From Candidatus Gastranaerophilales bacterium (GTDB lineage Bacteria; Cyanobacteriota; Vampirovibrionia; Gastranaerophilales; Gastranaerophilaceae), in NCBI GenBank assembly GCA_944324185.1, contig CALUVI010000010.1, forward strand, positions 1 to 47,321: a DNA stretch of 47,321 nt, read 5' to 3'. Under the pieces are notes generated by a model. The model saw only the letters and a program-made list of their open reading frames with translations, was not told where the DNA came from and did not search any database. Numbering within the stretch: the stretch's first letter is position 1; each line of letters begins with the position of its first letter. A program made the position numbers and the translations under genes. Shown one piece after another: positions 34,091 to 42,965 of this stretch.

Positions 34091-34924
34091 ATGAAATTGA
34101 GTGTAATAACCTTAACTTTAAATAAGCTGGAGTATACAAAGAACTTTATAGAGAGCCTTAAGAAGTATACAAAAGATTTTGAACTTATTATTGTCGATAA
34201 CGGCTCAACAGACGGTACGGTCGAGTATATTAAATCAATGCCTGATATTAAGCTGATTCAGAATACTGAAAATAAAGGTTTTTCTGCCGGTAACAATCAG
34301 GGGATTGAAATTGCCCAGGGTGAATATATCGGCTTTTTGAACAATGATATTCTTTTGTATCCAAACTGGTTTGAGGCTTGCGAAAGGGTTTTTGAAAATG
34401 AAAAAGCGGGTTTTGTATCTCCAAGGCATATTAATCCCCACTATGATAATACAAACCCTAAAAAATATATCAAGTATTTTCAAGGGTTTCATTATGACAA
34501 ACCTTATGAGAAGAGCTTTGATGAATGTGTCTTTTCGTGTGTTATAACCAAACGTGAGGTTCTCAATAAAATAGGTGTTTTTGACGAAAACTTTTTCCCT
34601 GCTTTCTTTGAAGATAATGATCTTAAATACAGGGCAATCGAAGCGGGATACGGCATTTATGTTACAAATGAAGCCGGATTTTTCCATTTTGGCTCTGTAA
34701 CTTCTGTCAAACATTCTGCCAATATGGAAAAGAATCGGGCTTATTATTATTCAAAGCACCCGCTTGCTGAATATTTATCAATATCAGGAGCGGAGAAATT
34801 CCAGCTTCAGAGAATGGCAAAACAATTTAAAGTTTTTCCGCTTAATAAGATTTACGCTATTCACCTGTTGTTTATTAAACTTATAAACAGAATAAAAAAG
34901 ATTACAGGAGTCAAGAAAGTTTGA
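34091..34924 (+). CDS. GT2 glycosyltransferase, rhamnosyltransferase-like
   Basis: The 277-residue protein has SVITLTLNKLEYTKNFIESL, IIVDNGSTDGT (33-43), GFSAGNNQGI (62-71) and FLNNDILL as the metal-binding motif. FDENFFPAFFEDNDLKYRAI is the acceptor/catalytic block of the dTDP-rhamnosyl/WcaE-like GT2 branch. The donor is not proved. The C-terminus is basic and hydrophobic. Its stop overlaps the TTG start of the next gene. Confidence 0.9.
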   Translation: MKLSVITLTLNKLEYTKNFIESLKKYTKDFELIIVDNGSTDGTVEYIKSMPDIKLIQNTENKGFSAGNNQGIEIAQGEYIGFLNNDILLYPNWFEACERVFENEKAGFVSPRHINPHYDNTNPKKYIKYFQGFHYDKPYEKSFDECVFSCVITKREVLNKIGVFDENFFPAFFEDNDLKYRAIEAGYGIYVTNEAGFFHFGSVTSVKHSANMEKNRAYYYSKHPLAEYLSISGAEKFQLQRMAKQFKVFPLNKIYAIHLLFIKLINRIKKITGVKKV

Positions 34925-36168
34925 AAATATTATATGATTGTACGGAACTTTCATATTTTTATGATACAAACGGACATAGAGCCGGTGTTTTTTATGTCGC
35001 GCTTAATCTTCTGAACGAATTGAAAAAAAGAGGGTATGATATTACATTTTATTGTGATTTTAGAAGATATTATTTTATGAAAAATATCCGTGAGTTTGGC
35101 GAATTTAAAATCCTCGATTCCCATTCAGGATTTAATAAACTCATAGGCTGGATTTTGTATCAGACAAGAAATTTTTCGTATAACATAAAAGCAGGGTTTA
35201 CCATTCTTGCAAGATTTCTGGATAAATATTTGTACATTTTGAGTAAGAGAGGAATAAAACAAATAGAAGAATTTGATATTTATTTTTCACCTTTTACACC
35301 GCCCTCTCTTGATATCCAGAAAGCGAAAATCCTAAAATTTAGAATGCTCCATGATATAATTCCGATTCTGGAAAAAGGTATGCCTAAAAATACAAAAGAC
35401 TGGCATTATAAAGTTTACAATACAATTAGTGAAAACGAATTTTATGTTACAAATTCCCAATGTACAAGAGAAGATGTTTTAAAATATTTCCCATTCATAA
35501 AACCTGAAAATATAAAAACAACGCTTCTGGGGGTAAATGAAAATTTTGGTGTAAATGATAACTTCGGGGTAAATGAAACAGGCAGTGCTGTCGGGTACAA
35601 TATTCCTCAGGATAAAAAGTACGTTTTTTCACTCTGCACTCTGGGAAAACGCAAAAATGTAATATTTGCAATAAGGAATTTTATAAAATTTATAGAGAAG
35701 AATAAGATTAATGATCTGGTTCTTGTGCTTGGCGGGAGCAACTGGAAAACATTTGAGGCTGAATTAGACAGGACTCTCAAACAGTACGACAAGTCGAAAA
35801 TTATTTTAACGGGGTACATAAAAGACGAAGATTTACCAGGACTGTATTCTAATGCTCTAATGTTTGTGTACCCCTCTTTGTATGAAGGCTTCGGACTGCC
35901 GGTATTAGAGGCAATGAAATGCGGATGCCCTGTAATAACCTCTAATACTTCATCTCTTCCGGAAGTTATAGGAAACGCCGGAATTAAGATTAATCCTGAA
36001 AGTGATGAAGAAATGATTCAGGCGTACGAAAAATTCTATTATGACAACTTTTTTAGAGAACTATGTTCCGAAAGGGGGCAGATTAGGGCAAAAAATTTCA
36101 CCTGGGCTGGGTGTGCAGATGAAATAATTGATTTTATAAATACAAAGTTAAATCAACCCGATAAATGA
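34921..36168 (+). CDS. GT4 family glycosyltransferase with a triplicated GVNxNF segment
   Basis: The 415-residue GT-B enzyme has a C-terminal donor-binding domain showing FSLCTLGKRKN (236-246), ILTGYIKDEDLPGLYSNA and SLYEGFGLPVLEAMKCGCPV with the E-x7-E motif and ITSNTSSLPEV. It is probably a mannosyl- or related transferase of surface-glycan synthesis. The linker usually reading LGV(D/N)xxF plus a variable stretch is here three 18-bp tandem units: GVNENF, GVNDNF, GVNETG (residues 204-221), each starting GG(G/T)GTAAATGA. Translation starts at TTG 34921, overlapping the previous stop by 4 nt. Confidence 0.9.
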   Translation: MKILYDCTELSYFYDTNGHRAGVFYVALNLLNELKKRGYDITFYCDFRRYYFMKNIREFGEFKILDSHSGFNKLIGWILYQTRNFSYNIKAGFTILARFLDKYLYILSKRGIKQIEEFDIYFSPFTPPSLDIQKAKILKFRMLHDIIPILEKGMPKNTKDWHYKVYNTISENEFYVTNSQCTREDVLKYFPFIKPENIKTTLLGVNENFGVNDNFGVNETGSAVGYNIPQDKKYVFSLCTLGKRKNVIFAIRNFIKFIEKNKINDLVLVLGGSNWKTFEAELDRTLKQYDKSKIILTGYIKDEDLPGLYSNALMFVYPSLYEGFGLPVLEAMKCGCPVITSNTSSLPEVIGNAGIKINPESDEEMIQAYEKFYYDNFFRELCSERGQIRAKNFTWAGCADEIIDFINTKLNQPDK

Positions 36169-36218
36169 TATTGAAAAAGTGATTATACGCTATAATAAAA
36201 TTTGAAAAGAGGTTTTTG

Positions 36219-36413
36219 ATGGTCATAAGAGTGTTACTTTTGTTTTTATCACTGATTTTATTAATCAATTTGTGCATAATAACTTTGTGTTATATAACCG
36301 GGCAAAATTTGTATCAAAAATACGGAAAACAAATGCTGATAATTTTTGGTAGTTTTGTTTTTGTGGTTGCAGTTCTCTATGTTGCATTTGCTCTTCTGGC
36401 TCTCAATTTTTAG
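36219..36413 (+). CDS. Small two-helix membrane protein, 64 aa
   Basis: Almost the whole protein is hydrophobic: MVIRVLLLFLSLILLINLCI at the start, a short hydrophilic turn (GQNLYQKYGK), then a second helix (IFGSFVFVVAVLYVAFALLA). No family is recognised. AGAGG precedes ATG 36219, and a perfect TATAAT sits at 36191-36196 with a poor -35. The prohibitin-like gene starts 31 nt after its stop on the same strand, so it may be a small partner of that membrane complex. Confidence 0.65.
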   Translation: MVIRVLLLFLSLILLINLCIITLCYITGQNLYQKYGKQMLIIFGSFVFVVAVLYVAFALLALNF

Positions 36414-36444
36414 TTAGTAATACTCATACAGAGAAAGGATGATG

Positions 36445-37236
36445 ATGGACAAAAAATTTTTTGGAATGCCGGTTCTGGTATTGTGTCTGCTGGTATTATT
36501 TTTGATACTATGCAATCCGTTTGTAATGGTTGGTCCGGGTGAGAGAGGTATCAAAATAACACTTGGAGAAGTCCAGCAGGAAAGTTACGGAGAGGGTTTG
36601 CATTTAATCTTCCCTTTTATTCAAAAATTTAGAACGATGGATGTAAAGACTCAGAAAAATACATACACTACCGCGGTTTATACAAAAGACATTCAGCAGG
36701 CGCAAATTACTTATGTAATAAACTATAATGTCCAGCCGGATAAGGTTAATAAGCTCTTTCAAGAAGTAGGTATGGATTACCCTTCTACAATTATGATGCC
36801 GGTTGTTGAAGGTACTATAAAAGATATTATCGGAAAATGGAACGCTCAGGATTTGATTGCTAACAGAGAAAAAGCTACAGGCGATATTCTATTTAAATTG
36901 CAATCCCAGCTCACTGACAATTATATAAATGTTACAGACTTTCAGATGACAGAAATCAATTACTCCGATGTATTTGAAAGAGCAATTGAAAGTAAGGTTA
37001 CAGCAGAGCAGGAAGCTTTGAAGGCAAAGAATAAAACTGTTCAGGTTCAGGAAGAGGCAAAACAAAAGGTTATTGCAGCCGAAGCAGAAGCAAAATCAAT
37101 GGCAATCAGAGCAAGGGCTTTGAGCCAAAATAAATCACTTGTTCAATACGAAGCTGTACAAAAGTGGGACGGCAAAATGCCTCAATATATGCTCGGAAAT
37201 TCAGTTCCGTTTATCAACGTGAGCCCGTCTAAATAA
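36445..37236 (+). CDS. SPFH/prohibitin-family membrane protein (HflC-like)
   Basis: The 263-residue protein has one N-terminal membrane helix (MPVLVLCLLVLFLILCNPF) followed by an SPFH domain: GPGERGIKITLGEV, GLHLIFPFIQKFRTMDVKTQ and the QITYVINYNVQPDKV strand. A coiled coil (about 185-225, Glu/Ala/Lys-rich, AEAEAKSMAIRARA) mediates ring assembly. Family members scaffold membrane microdomains and regulate the FtsH protease; hflK and ftsH are not beside it. Of three in-frame ATGs, 36445 has the best distance to GAAAGG. Confidence 0.88.
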   Translation: MDKKFFGMPVLVLCLLVLFLILCNPFVMVGPGERGIKITLGEVQQESYGEGLHLIFPFIQKFRTMDVKTQKNTYTTAVYTKDIQQAQITYVINYNVQPDKVNKLFQEVGMDYPSTIMMPVVEGTIKDIIGKWNAQDLIANREKATGDILFKLQSQLTDNYINVTDFQMTEINYSDVFERAIESKVTAEQEALKAKNKTVQVQEEAKQKVIAAEAEAKSMAIRARALSQNKSLVQYEAVQKWDGKMPQYMLGNSVPFINVSPSK

Positions 37237-37240
37237 AAAA

Positions 37241-37732
37241 TTATATAGAATATTCCATTATATAATCATCCATAACAAAGCCGTTGCCGATATCAGTGAC
37301 GGCTTTGTCAATTATTGCAAGCCGGTATTTAAGGTAGGCATCTATTGTCTTTTTATTATTTTTATTGACAGTGAGCTTTATTGACGAATATCCAAAGTCC
37401 TTGGCAATTTCTACGATTTTTTCAAAAGCTTTACGCCCGATTCCCTGATGGCGGTATTCTTTTTTTAAATAAAGCTTTGATAAAAACAAATAATCCTCTT
37501 TTCTTGAAATCCCAAAATACCCGCATTTTATACCGTCTTTGATGATAAAAAAGTATGCATAGTTTTCATTTTTTATCTGCTCGATTATTGCGCTTTCTGA
37601 CTGAAATTTTTCTACCATATAATCAATCTGTTCTTCTGACAATAAACAAGGCCAGTATTCATGCCAGATTTCAGACGCTAAATTCGCAAGTTCCTTGATA
37701 TTCTCTTTATCAACAATTTTAAATTCAACCAT
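37241..37732 (-). CDS. GNAT-family N-acetyltransferase
   Basis: The 163-residue protein has the acetyl-CoA-binding motif A RHQGIGRKAFEKIVEIA (Q/RxxGxG/A) after the beta-4 strand LFLSKLYLKKEYR. The motif B region is YSSIKLTVNKNNKKTIDAYLK. A GNAT fold is certain enough; the acceptor (small molecule or protein) is not. It converges on the SPFH gene with 4 bp between stops and no clear terminator. Confidence 0.88.
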   Translation of the reverse strand: MVEFKIVDKENIKELANLASEIWHEYWPCLLSEEQIDYMVEKFQSESAIIEQIKNENYAYFFIIKDGIKCGYFGISRKEDYLFLSKLYLKKEYRHQGIGRKAFEKIVEIAKDFGYSSIKLTVNKNNKKTIDAYLKYRLAIIDKAVTDIGNGFVMDDYIMEYSI

Positions 37733-37798
37733 ATAATAATCTTATCATAAATAGCAAAATTTTATTTTTCAGGTTTTATTATGAAAAAAGGAGAAATT

Positions 37799-38065
37799 AT
37801 GTCAGAAATATCATTCGGCTCAAGCTACAAAATCCCTGTATCCCAGTGGGGAATCAACAATTCAAAAAAATTGCAGTTGAAATCTCTTATCGGCTCTTAT
37901 GCCGGAAAAATCTGCGGTAAAGGACAGGACTCATTTGCAGTAGTTTCTATGCAGGATAAAAAAGATATGAGTTTTATCAGAAAACTTAGAAAAATCGGAT
38001 ATTTTCAATTTGAAATGTTTGAGAATAGTGAATTTCCGGAAAATTTGAAGAAACTCTTAAAATAA
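37799..38065 (+). CDS. Orphan small protein, 88 aa, with N-terminal SFG motif
   Basis: No family is recognised. It begins MSEISFGSSYKIPVSQWGI and continues as a small basic alpha/beta-like domain (DSFAVVSMQDKKDMSFIRKL, then GYFQFEMF). ATG 37799 has AAAAGGAG at an ideal distance; an upstream in-frame ATG at 37781 overlaps that SD and is rejected. The ISFG segment matches the motif seen in the GH13 and other orphan N-termini. It is monocistronic, followed by a strong terminator. Confidence 0.7.
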   Translation: MSEISFGSSYKIPVSQWGINNSKKLQLKSLIGSYAGKICGKGQDSFAVVSMQDKKDMSFIRKLRKIGYFQFEMFENSEFPENLKKLLK

Positions 38066-38085
38066 AATTCCGGTAAAGTAAATAA

Positions 38086-38116
38086 TAAGGCGCTTTCAAA
38101 GAATTTGAAAGCGCCT
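38086..38116. terminator. Bidirectional terminator after the 88-aa gene and oadB
   Basis: AAGGCGCTTTCAAA (38086-38099) pairs perfectly with 38103-38116 around a GAA loop. AATTCCGG occurs as a direct repeat on both sides. The U-tracts are modest. Confidence 0.85.
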
Positions 38117-38137
38117 TGTATTAATTCCGGAAATATA

Positions 38138-39313
38138 TTAGTGGCAAAGAGCCAACAATACACCAGCAGCAACTGCTGATCCGATAACACCAGATACGTT
38201 CGGACCCATAGCGTGCATTAACAGGAAGTTTTGAGGATTAGCCTCCTGACCTACTTTGTTAGATACACGTGCTGCCATCGGTACAGCTGAAACACCTGCT
38301 GAACCGATAAGCGGATTGATTTTTTCTTTGCTGAACAGGTTCATAATCTTAGCCATAATTACACCGCCTGCAGTTGCAAGTGAGAATGCAACAATACCTA
38401 AGATTAAGATGAACAGTGTCTGAACTGTCAGGAACTGGTTGGCAGAAAGTTTTGAACCTACTGACAAACCGAGGAAAATTGTTACAATGTTAATCAAAGC
38501 ATTTTGCATTGTATCTGACAATCTTTCAACAACACCGCATTCTTTACATAAGTTACCGAATGTTAAAGCACCGATAAGCGGGCAGGCATCCGGAAGTAAG
38601 ATTACACAGAGTAATAATACCAGAAGCGGGAATACAATCTTTTCTCTTTTTGAAACTTCTCTCAACTGGGTCATCTGAATTTTTCTTTCTTCTTCAGTTG
38701 TTAAAAGTTTCATAATAGGCGGCTGGATTACAGGAACCAGTGCCATGTAGGAGTATGCTGCAACAGCAATTGCACCGAGAAGTTCCGGAGCTAATCTTGT
38801 TGTAACGAAGATTGATGTAGGACCGTCAGCACCGCCTATGATACCGATTGCTGCAGACTGCGGCATTGTGAATCCGAAGAAACATAATGCCATAAGTAAT
38901 GCACCGAAGATACCGAACTGAGCAGCACCGCCTAAAAGTGCAGTCTTAGGGTTTGCAATCAACGGACCGAAGTCAGTCATTGCACCTACACCCATAAAGA
39001 TTATTAACGGGAATAAACCTTTATGAATGCCTGCTTCATAAATTACGCCTAAGAAACCGTTTGGACCTGCCATATCGCAGACAGGAATATTTGATAACAA
39101 ACCGCCGAATGCAATCGGAACAAGAAGTAACGGTTCAAATTGCTTTTTGATACCTAACCATAGCAGGAATAAGCAGATAAGAATCATTATCCAGTACCCG
39201 TGCATGTGCAGGAATTGCTCAAAACCGTTTGTAATTGCAGGGTCTGCAGGTTTTATTAAATTCATTATACCCGTAGAATGCCAAAGGGTATTTAAACCAT
39301 CAGCTATATTCAT
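38138..39313 (-). CDS. oadB: Oxaloacetate/methylmalonyl-CoA-type decarboxylase beta subunit (Na+ pump)
   Basis: The 391-residue polytopic membrane subunit couples decarboxylation of carboxybiotin to Na+ export. About ten hydrophobic helices and the conserved segments [10 protein letters not shown]-type ([20 protein letters not shown]), [14 protein letters not shown] with the Na+-site Asp, and [12 protein letters not shown] near the C-terminus are present. It has a very strong SD (AAGGAGGG) and starts 12 nt after oadA. It is the last gene of the birA-oadG-oadA-oadB operon. Confidence 0.96.
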   Translation of the reverse strand: MNIADGLNTLWHSTGIMNLIKPADPAITNGFEQFLHMHGYWIMILICLFLLWLGIKKQFEPLLLVPIAFGGLLSNIPVCDMAGPNGFLGVIYEAGIHKGLFPLIIFMGVGAMTDFGPLIANPKTALLGGAAQFGIFGALLMALCFFGFTMPQSAAIGIIGGADGPTSIFVTTRLAPELLGAIAVAAYSYMALVPVIQPPIMKLLTTEEERKIQMTQLREVSKREKIVFPLLVLLLCVILLPDACPLIGALTFGNLCKECGVVERLSDTMQNALINIVTIFLGLSVGSKLSANQFLTVQTLFILILGIVAFSLATAGGVIMAKIMNLFSKEKINPLIGSAGVSAVPMAARVSNKVGQEANPQNFLLMHAMGPNVSGVIGSAVAAGVLLALCH

Positions 39314-39325
39314 TTTCGACCCTCC

Positions 39326-41116
39326 TTAACCTACAATTGCCAGAGCCTGACCTGTTACAACCTTGTCACCTTGATTTACAAGGATAGATTGTACAGTACC
39401 TGCTTTTGGCGCCTTGATTTCAATTTCCATTTTCATTGCTTCAAGAACAAGAATTACATCACCTTCTGCAACGGTATCACCAGGCTGGGCTTCTATTCTC
39501 AAAACGTTACCAGGTACACCGGCTTTAACTTCTTCACCGGCACCGCTTCCTGTAGATGCAGCAGCGTGTTCAATACCTTCTTTAACTGATACATCGTAAG
39601 TTTTGCCGTTAACAGAAGCTTTGTCGCCTTCAAGTTTAATTGCATAAGATTTACCGTTAACTTTAACAGTGTACTCGCTTCCGTTAGCAGAAACAGGAGC
39701 GCAGGTTTGTGCAGGACAGTTTTTGCGAACGCCGATTTGACCTTTGCCTTGTAAGAACATAATACCTTTTTCTTTGCAGGCGCCTGCAATAAAGATATTT
39801 TCATCATTAACGTCAAGTCCGGCATCTTGAAGCATTTTTGTAGCTGCAGCAATACCCTTGTTAGAGTCTTTGTCGTTTAAGTCAACAACTAATTCAGTTG
39901 TAGGCTGCAAACCAAGCTGCTCTTCCGCAATCTTGATAACTTCCGGATCCGGTTCACAAGGAGTTTTACCGAAGTAACCGAGAACCATTTTGCCGTAACC
40001 TTCTGCCATTTTCTTCCATTTTCCGAACATAACATTGTTGAATGCCTGTTGGAAATAGAATTGTGAAACCGGTGTAACTGATGTTGCAAAACCGCCTTTT
40101 TCAACAACTTCTTTCATAGCAGCAACAACTTCAGGGAATTTATCCATAACGCCGTTGTCTCTCATCATCTGGGTATTAGCAGTTAAAGCTCCGCCAGGAA
40201 GTGGAGAAGAAATAATCATCGGATTAACTGCCAGAGCTTCCGGCGGTAAGAAGTAATCTTTCATACATTCTTTGAAGATTTCTTCCGTTTCAAGAATCTT
40301 GTTAATATCAATACCAAGGTCATATTCTGAACCTTTAAGAGCGTGCCACATAGAAACGATATCAGGCTGGGCTGTTCCGCCAGAAACAGGTTTCATAGAA
40401 AGGTCTATACCGTCAGCACCGCCGTCGAGAGCTGCTAAGTATGCTGCAAGACCTGTACCTGCTGTTTCGTGAGAGTGGAATCTTATATGAGCTTCCGAAC
40501 CCAATATTTCACGAGTTCTCTTAATAGTTTCATAAACTTTTCTAGGAGTAGATGTTCCTGATGCATCTTTGAATGCAATGCTGTCAAACGGAATACCTGC
40601 ATCTAAAATATTTCTTAAAACTCTTTCATAGAAAGCAACGTCATGAGCACCTGTACATCCGATAGGAAGTTCCATCATTGTGATTGTAACTTCGTGCTTC
40701 AGACCGTTATCTTTAATACATTGTCCTGAATAAATTAAGTTGTTTACATCGTTTAATGCATCAAAGTTTCTAACTGTTGTAACACCGTGTTTTTTGAATA
40801 ATTTTGCGTGTAAATTAATCATATCTCTAGGCTGAGAGTCAAGCCCTACAACGTTAACGCCTCTTGCAAGAGATTGTAAGTTAATATCAGGACCGACAGC
40901 GGCTCTGATTTTGTCCATTGTTTCAAAAGCGTTTTCATTGCAGTAGAAAATCGGTGACTGGAATCTTGCACCGCCTGCAACTTCAAAATGTTTAATACCG
41001 GCAGCAACTGCTGATTTAAGTGCCGGAAGAAAATCGTCTACGAAAACTCTCGCCCCGTAAACAGATTGGAAACCATCTCTGAAAGATGTGTCCATAACCT
41101 TAATAAGTTTTGTCAT
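39326..41116 (-). CDS. oadA: Biotin-dependent oxaloacetate decarboxylase alpha subunit
   Basis: The cytoplasmic 596-residue carboxyltransferase takes CO2 from oxaloacetate onto its own biotin. The TIM barrel carries the metal site: Asp9 in DTSFRD, Lys183 (expected carbamylation) in AFKDASG, and His214/His216 in RFHSHETAG. The C-terminal biotinyl domain ends in EAMKM with biotinyl-Lys562. The usual RDxHQS motif reads RDGFQS, a His-to-Phe variant I associate with some gut bacteria. Between barrel and biotin domain is a conserved linker with CKEKGIMFLQGKGQIGVRKN. Oxaloacetate is the likeliest substrate, but related pumps use other acids. BirA is made from the same operon. Confidence 0.93.
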   Translation of the reverse strand: MTKLIKVMDTSFRDGFQSVYGARVFVDDFLPALKSAVAAGIKHFEVAGGARFQSPIFYCNENAFETMDKIRAAVGPDINLQSLARGVNVVGLDSQPRDMINLHAKLFKKHGVTTVRNFDALNDVNNLIYSGQCIKDNGLKHEVTITMMELPIGCTGAHDVAFYERVLRNILDAGIPFDSIAFKDASGTSTPRKVYETIKRTREILGSEAHIRFHSHETAGTGLAAYLAALDGGADGIDLSMKPVSGGTAQPDIVSMWHALKGSEYDLGIDINKILETEEIFKECMKDYFLPPEALAVNPMIISSPLPGGALTANTQMMRDNGVMDKFPEVVAAMKEVVEKGGFATSVTPVSQFYFQQAFNNVMFGKWKKMAEGYGKMVLGYFGKTPCEPDPEVIKIAEEQLGLQPTTELVVDLNDKDSNKGIAAATKMLQDAGLDVNDENIFIAGACKEKGIMFLQGKGQIGVRKNCPAQTCAPVSANGSEYTVKVNGKSYAIKLEGDKASVNGKTYDVSVKEGIEHAAASTGSGAGEEVKAGVPGNVLRIEAQPGDTVAEGDVILVLEAMKMEIEIKAPKAGTVQSILVNQGDKVVTGQALAIVG

Positions 41117-41154
41117 TTGTTTTACCTCTCTTTATTTTGACAATTTATAAAATC

Positions 41155-41388
41155 TTATTTTTTTAATATTGCGGAAAGTATTGCAACTGCAATATTAGCA
41201 TCGTCCTCTGCTTGAGGAGCTTTGCATACTCCGGCAGCCTGCGGAACAGCTTCCGGAAAAATCCGGTTAATCTTTTTAACAACTTTAGCCATAATTATCA
41301 TCGAGATAATTGTTGTGCACAAAAAAGCGAGCACAGTGCCCATCCCTATGAACATTACGGTTAAGCTTTGTACTAATGTTTCACTCAT
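41155..41388 (-). CDS. oadG: Oxaloacetate decarboxylase gamma subunit
   Basis: The 77-residue membrane anchor has one N-terminal helix (LTVMFIGMGTVLAFLCTTII) and a short hydrophilic tail. In the Na+ pump it holds the alpha and beta subunits together. The start overlaps the birA stop (ATGA, 4 nt), so it is translationally coupled. Confidence 0.9.
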   Translation of the reverse strand: MSETLVQSLTVMFIGMGTVLAFLCTTIISMIIMAKVVKKINRIFPEAVPQAAGVCKAPQAEDDANIAVAILSAILKK

Positions 41389-42104
41389 AATATATCTCCT
41401 ATCAAAAGTATATGTTCTTTATTTTGTTTATCAATTAACCTTAAAGCACCATTATCCGTTATATCTTTAGCAATCCCCGAAACTGTTCTGTCAAAGACTT
41501 TTACGGAAATTTCTTTATTGAGAAAACCGGCTCTTTTTAAATACTCTTCTTTTATTAATAAAAACCCTGTCTCAATAAATTTATCATACATCAAACAAAA
41601 TTTTGCTAAAAGTTTTTTTAGAAAAATTTCTTTATCAATATCCTCTCCTGTTTCAATATTCAAGGAGGTTGCAGGCTGATTAATTTTGTCTAATAATTCT
41701 TTTTTTGTATTCAAATTTATTCCGAAACCTAAAACAAGCCCTTCAAGTTTACCTTTTTCAATAACACCTTCCGCTAAAATTCCTGATATTTTTTTTGAAT
41801 TAATCTGAATATCATTCGGCCATTTAATTTTAGGTTCAACTCCGTATTCTTCAAATGTTTGTGCGAGAACCACGCATAAATACTGGGTTAAATTTGAATA
41901 AACTTCTCTCATTTCTTCCGAAGGCTTAAGTACAACAGAAGCGTAAATATTATCTTTCCCTAAATAACTCCATTTTCTCTCTAATCTTCCCCTGCCGTTT
42001 GTCTGGTTGAAAGTATACACTACAGTTTTATCGGATAAATTTTGAATATGCTCTTTTGCATATTTATTAGTAGAATCAATCTCTTCTAAATAAAATAAAT
42101 TCAT
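41385..42104 (-). CDS. birA: Biotin--protein ligase, monofunctional
   Basis: This enzyme activates biotin with ATP and attaches it to the EAMKM lysine of carrier domains, here most probably OadA. In the 239 aa are GRGRLERKW (the GRGRxxRxW biotinyl-AMP loop), KWPNDIQINSKKISGILAE and GFGINLN. The N-terminal DNA-binding domain of bifunctional BirA is absent, so it is not a repressor. It leads the oad operon, an unusually direct coupling of ligase and substrate. No SD is seen, and a TATATT lies about 10 bp before the ATG, so the message may be leaderless. Confidence 0.95.
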   Translation of the reverse strand: MNLFYLEEIDSTNKYAKEHIQNLSDKTVVYTFNQTNGRGRLERKWSYLGKDNIYASVVLKPSEEMREVYSNLTQYLCVVLAQTFEEYGVEPKIKWPNDIQINSKKISGILAEGVIEKGKLEGLVLGFGINLNTKKELLDKINQPATSLNIETGEDIDKEIFLKKLLAKFCLMYDKFIETGFLLIKEEYLKRAGFLNKEISVKVFDRTVSGIAKDITDNGALRLIDKQNKEHILLIGDIL

Positions 42105-42120
42105 ACATTTATTCTAATAT

Positions 42121-42159
42121 AAAAAAAGCTGCTCTGAAATAAATTTTCAAAACAGCTTT
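42121..42159 (-). terminator. Terminator between the orphan pair and birA
   Basis: On the minus strand AAAGCTG and CAGCTTT close an imperfect hairpin with a TGAAA/TTTCA extension, followed by seven T. It separates the upstream orphan operon from birA. Confidence 0.85.
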
Positions 42160-42191
42160 AGTATGTACACATTAGGTTTGCATTTATGTTA

Positions 42192-42965
42192 TTAAGCTGA
42201 TTGCTTATATTCCGGATTTAATTCAATTTCTTTTGCTTTTCCAACATTTGGCTCTAAAACAATTTCTTTAGCCGCAGCAGTATTATCAGGCTTCAAAGTC
42301 GTTTCAGCTGCCTTTTCTTTAGGAGCTTCATCTTCACCGAAGAATTTACGTCCGAGCCAGTTTGCAAGTGGAGTAATTGCAACAGGTGTAAAGAATCTGT
42401 AAATTAGTGTGAAGGTCAAGAGTGTTGCAAGAGTTTTGAACCCTTTTAAACGTGAGCCTAATTTAGCTTCAAGTTCTGCCGCTTTTTCTGCAGAAATCTG
42501 ACCTAAAGCTTTTCTCTGTTCCTGAAGTCCTGCATATCTATACTCAAGTTTTTTATTCTTTTCTCTCAGTTTTGTATCAACCCAGTACCCGAGCGCTGTC
42601 GGAACAATGAATCCTAACCCCTGGTTGATTGCAAGAGTCTTTCTTCTCTTTTTATCCAGATCCTTTTTGGTAAGGGTTTGTTCCATATAAACACTGGAGG
42701 TTAATAGAGAACCAAGAACTGACATGTGCTGGGTCATTTGCCCCGGGAATTTTGATAATTTTTCAGAAGTTTTGTGAACCCATTCTTTGTTATACATTGG
42801 CTCTGCATATTTTTCTCCGAAAAACTTGCCGACCTTGTCCCAGAATTTTGCCTTGAATGCTACATTATCTATGTTACCTGTTTTTTGAGAATTGTCGTTA
42901 TATTTATTTCTGTTTACATTATATTGCTTGTATTGCGGATAATTATTAATATTTTGTATTCTCAT
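42192..42965 (-). CDS. Orphan membrane protein (second of a coupled pair)
   Basis: No family is recognised. The 257 residues start MRIQNINNYPQYKQYNVNRN and carry NVAFKAKF at 34-41. Hydrophobic segments lie at about 108-122 (GLGFIVPTALGYWV) and about 177-200 (TLATLLTFTLIYRFFTPVAI). The C-terminus is Ala/Glu-rich and includes KEIELNPEYK, close to KNIELNPKKE at the end of the upstream partner. Its ATG overlaps the partner's stop by one base (TAATG), so production is coupled and a complex is plausible. A terminator follows. Confidence 0.75.
   Translation of the reverse strand: MRIQNINNYPQYKQYNVNRNKYNDNSQKTGNIDNVAFKAKFWDKVGKFFGEKYAEPMYNKEWVHKTSEKLSKFPGQMTQHMSVLGSLLTSSVYMEQTLTKKDLDKKRRKTLAINQGLGFIVPTALGYWVDTKLREKNKKLEYRYAGLQEQRKALGQISAEKAAELEAKLGSRLKGFKTLATLLTFTLIYRFFTPVAITPLANWLGRKFFGEDEAPKEKAAETTLKPDNTAAAKEIVLEPNVGKAKEIELNPEYKQSA

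Noticed and set aside
39371-40472. ORFs opposite and out of frame in oadA
   Set aside because: They are shadows of a strongly conserved gene with no independent start signals.
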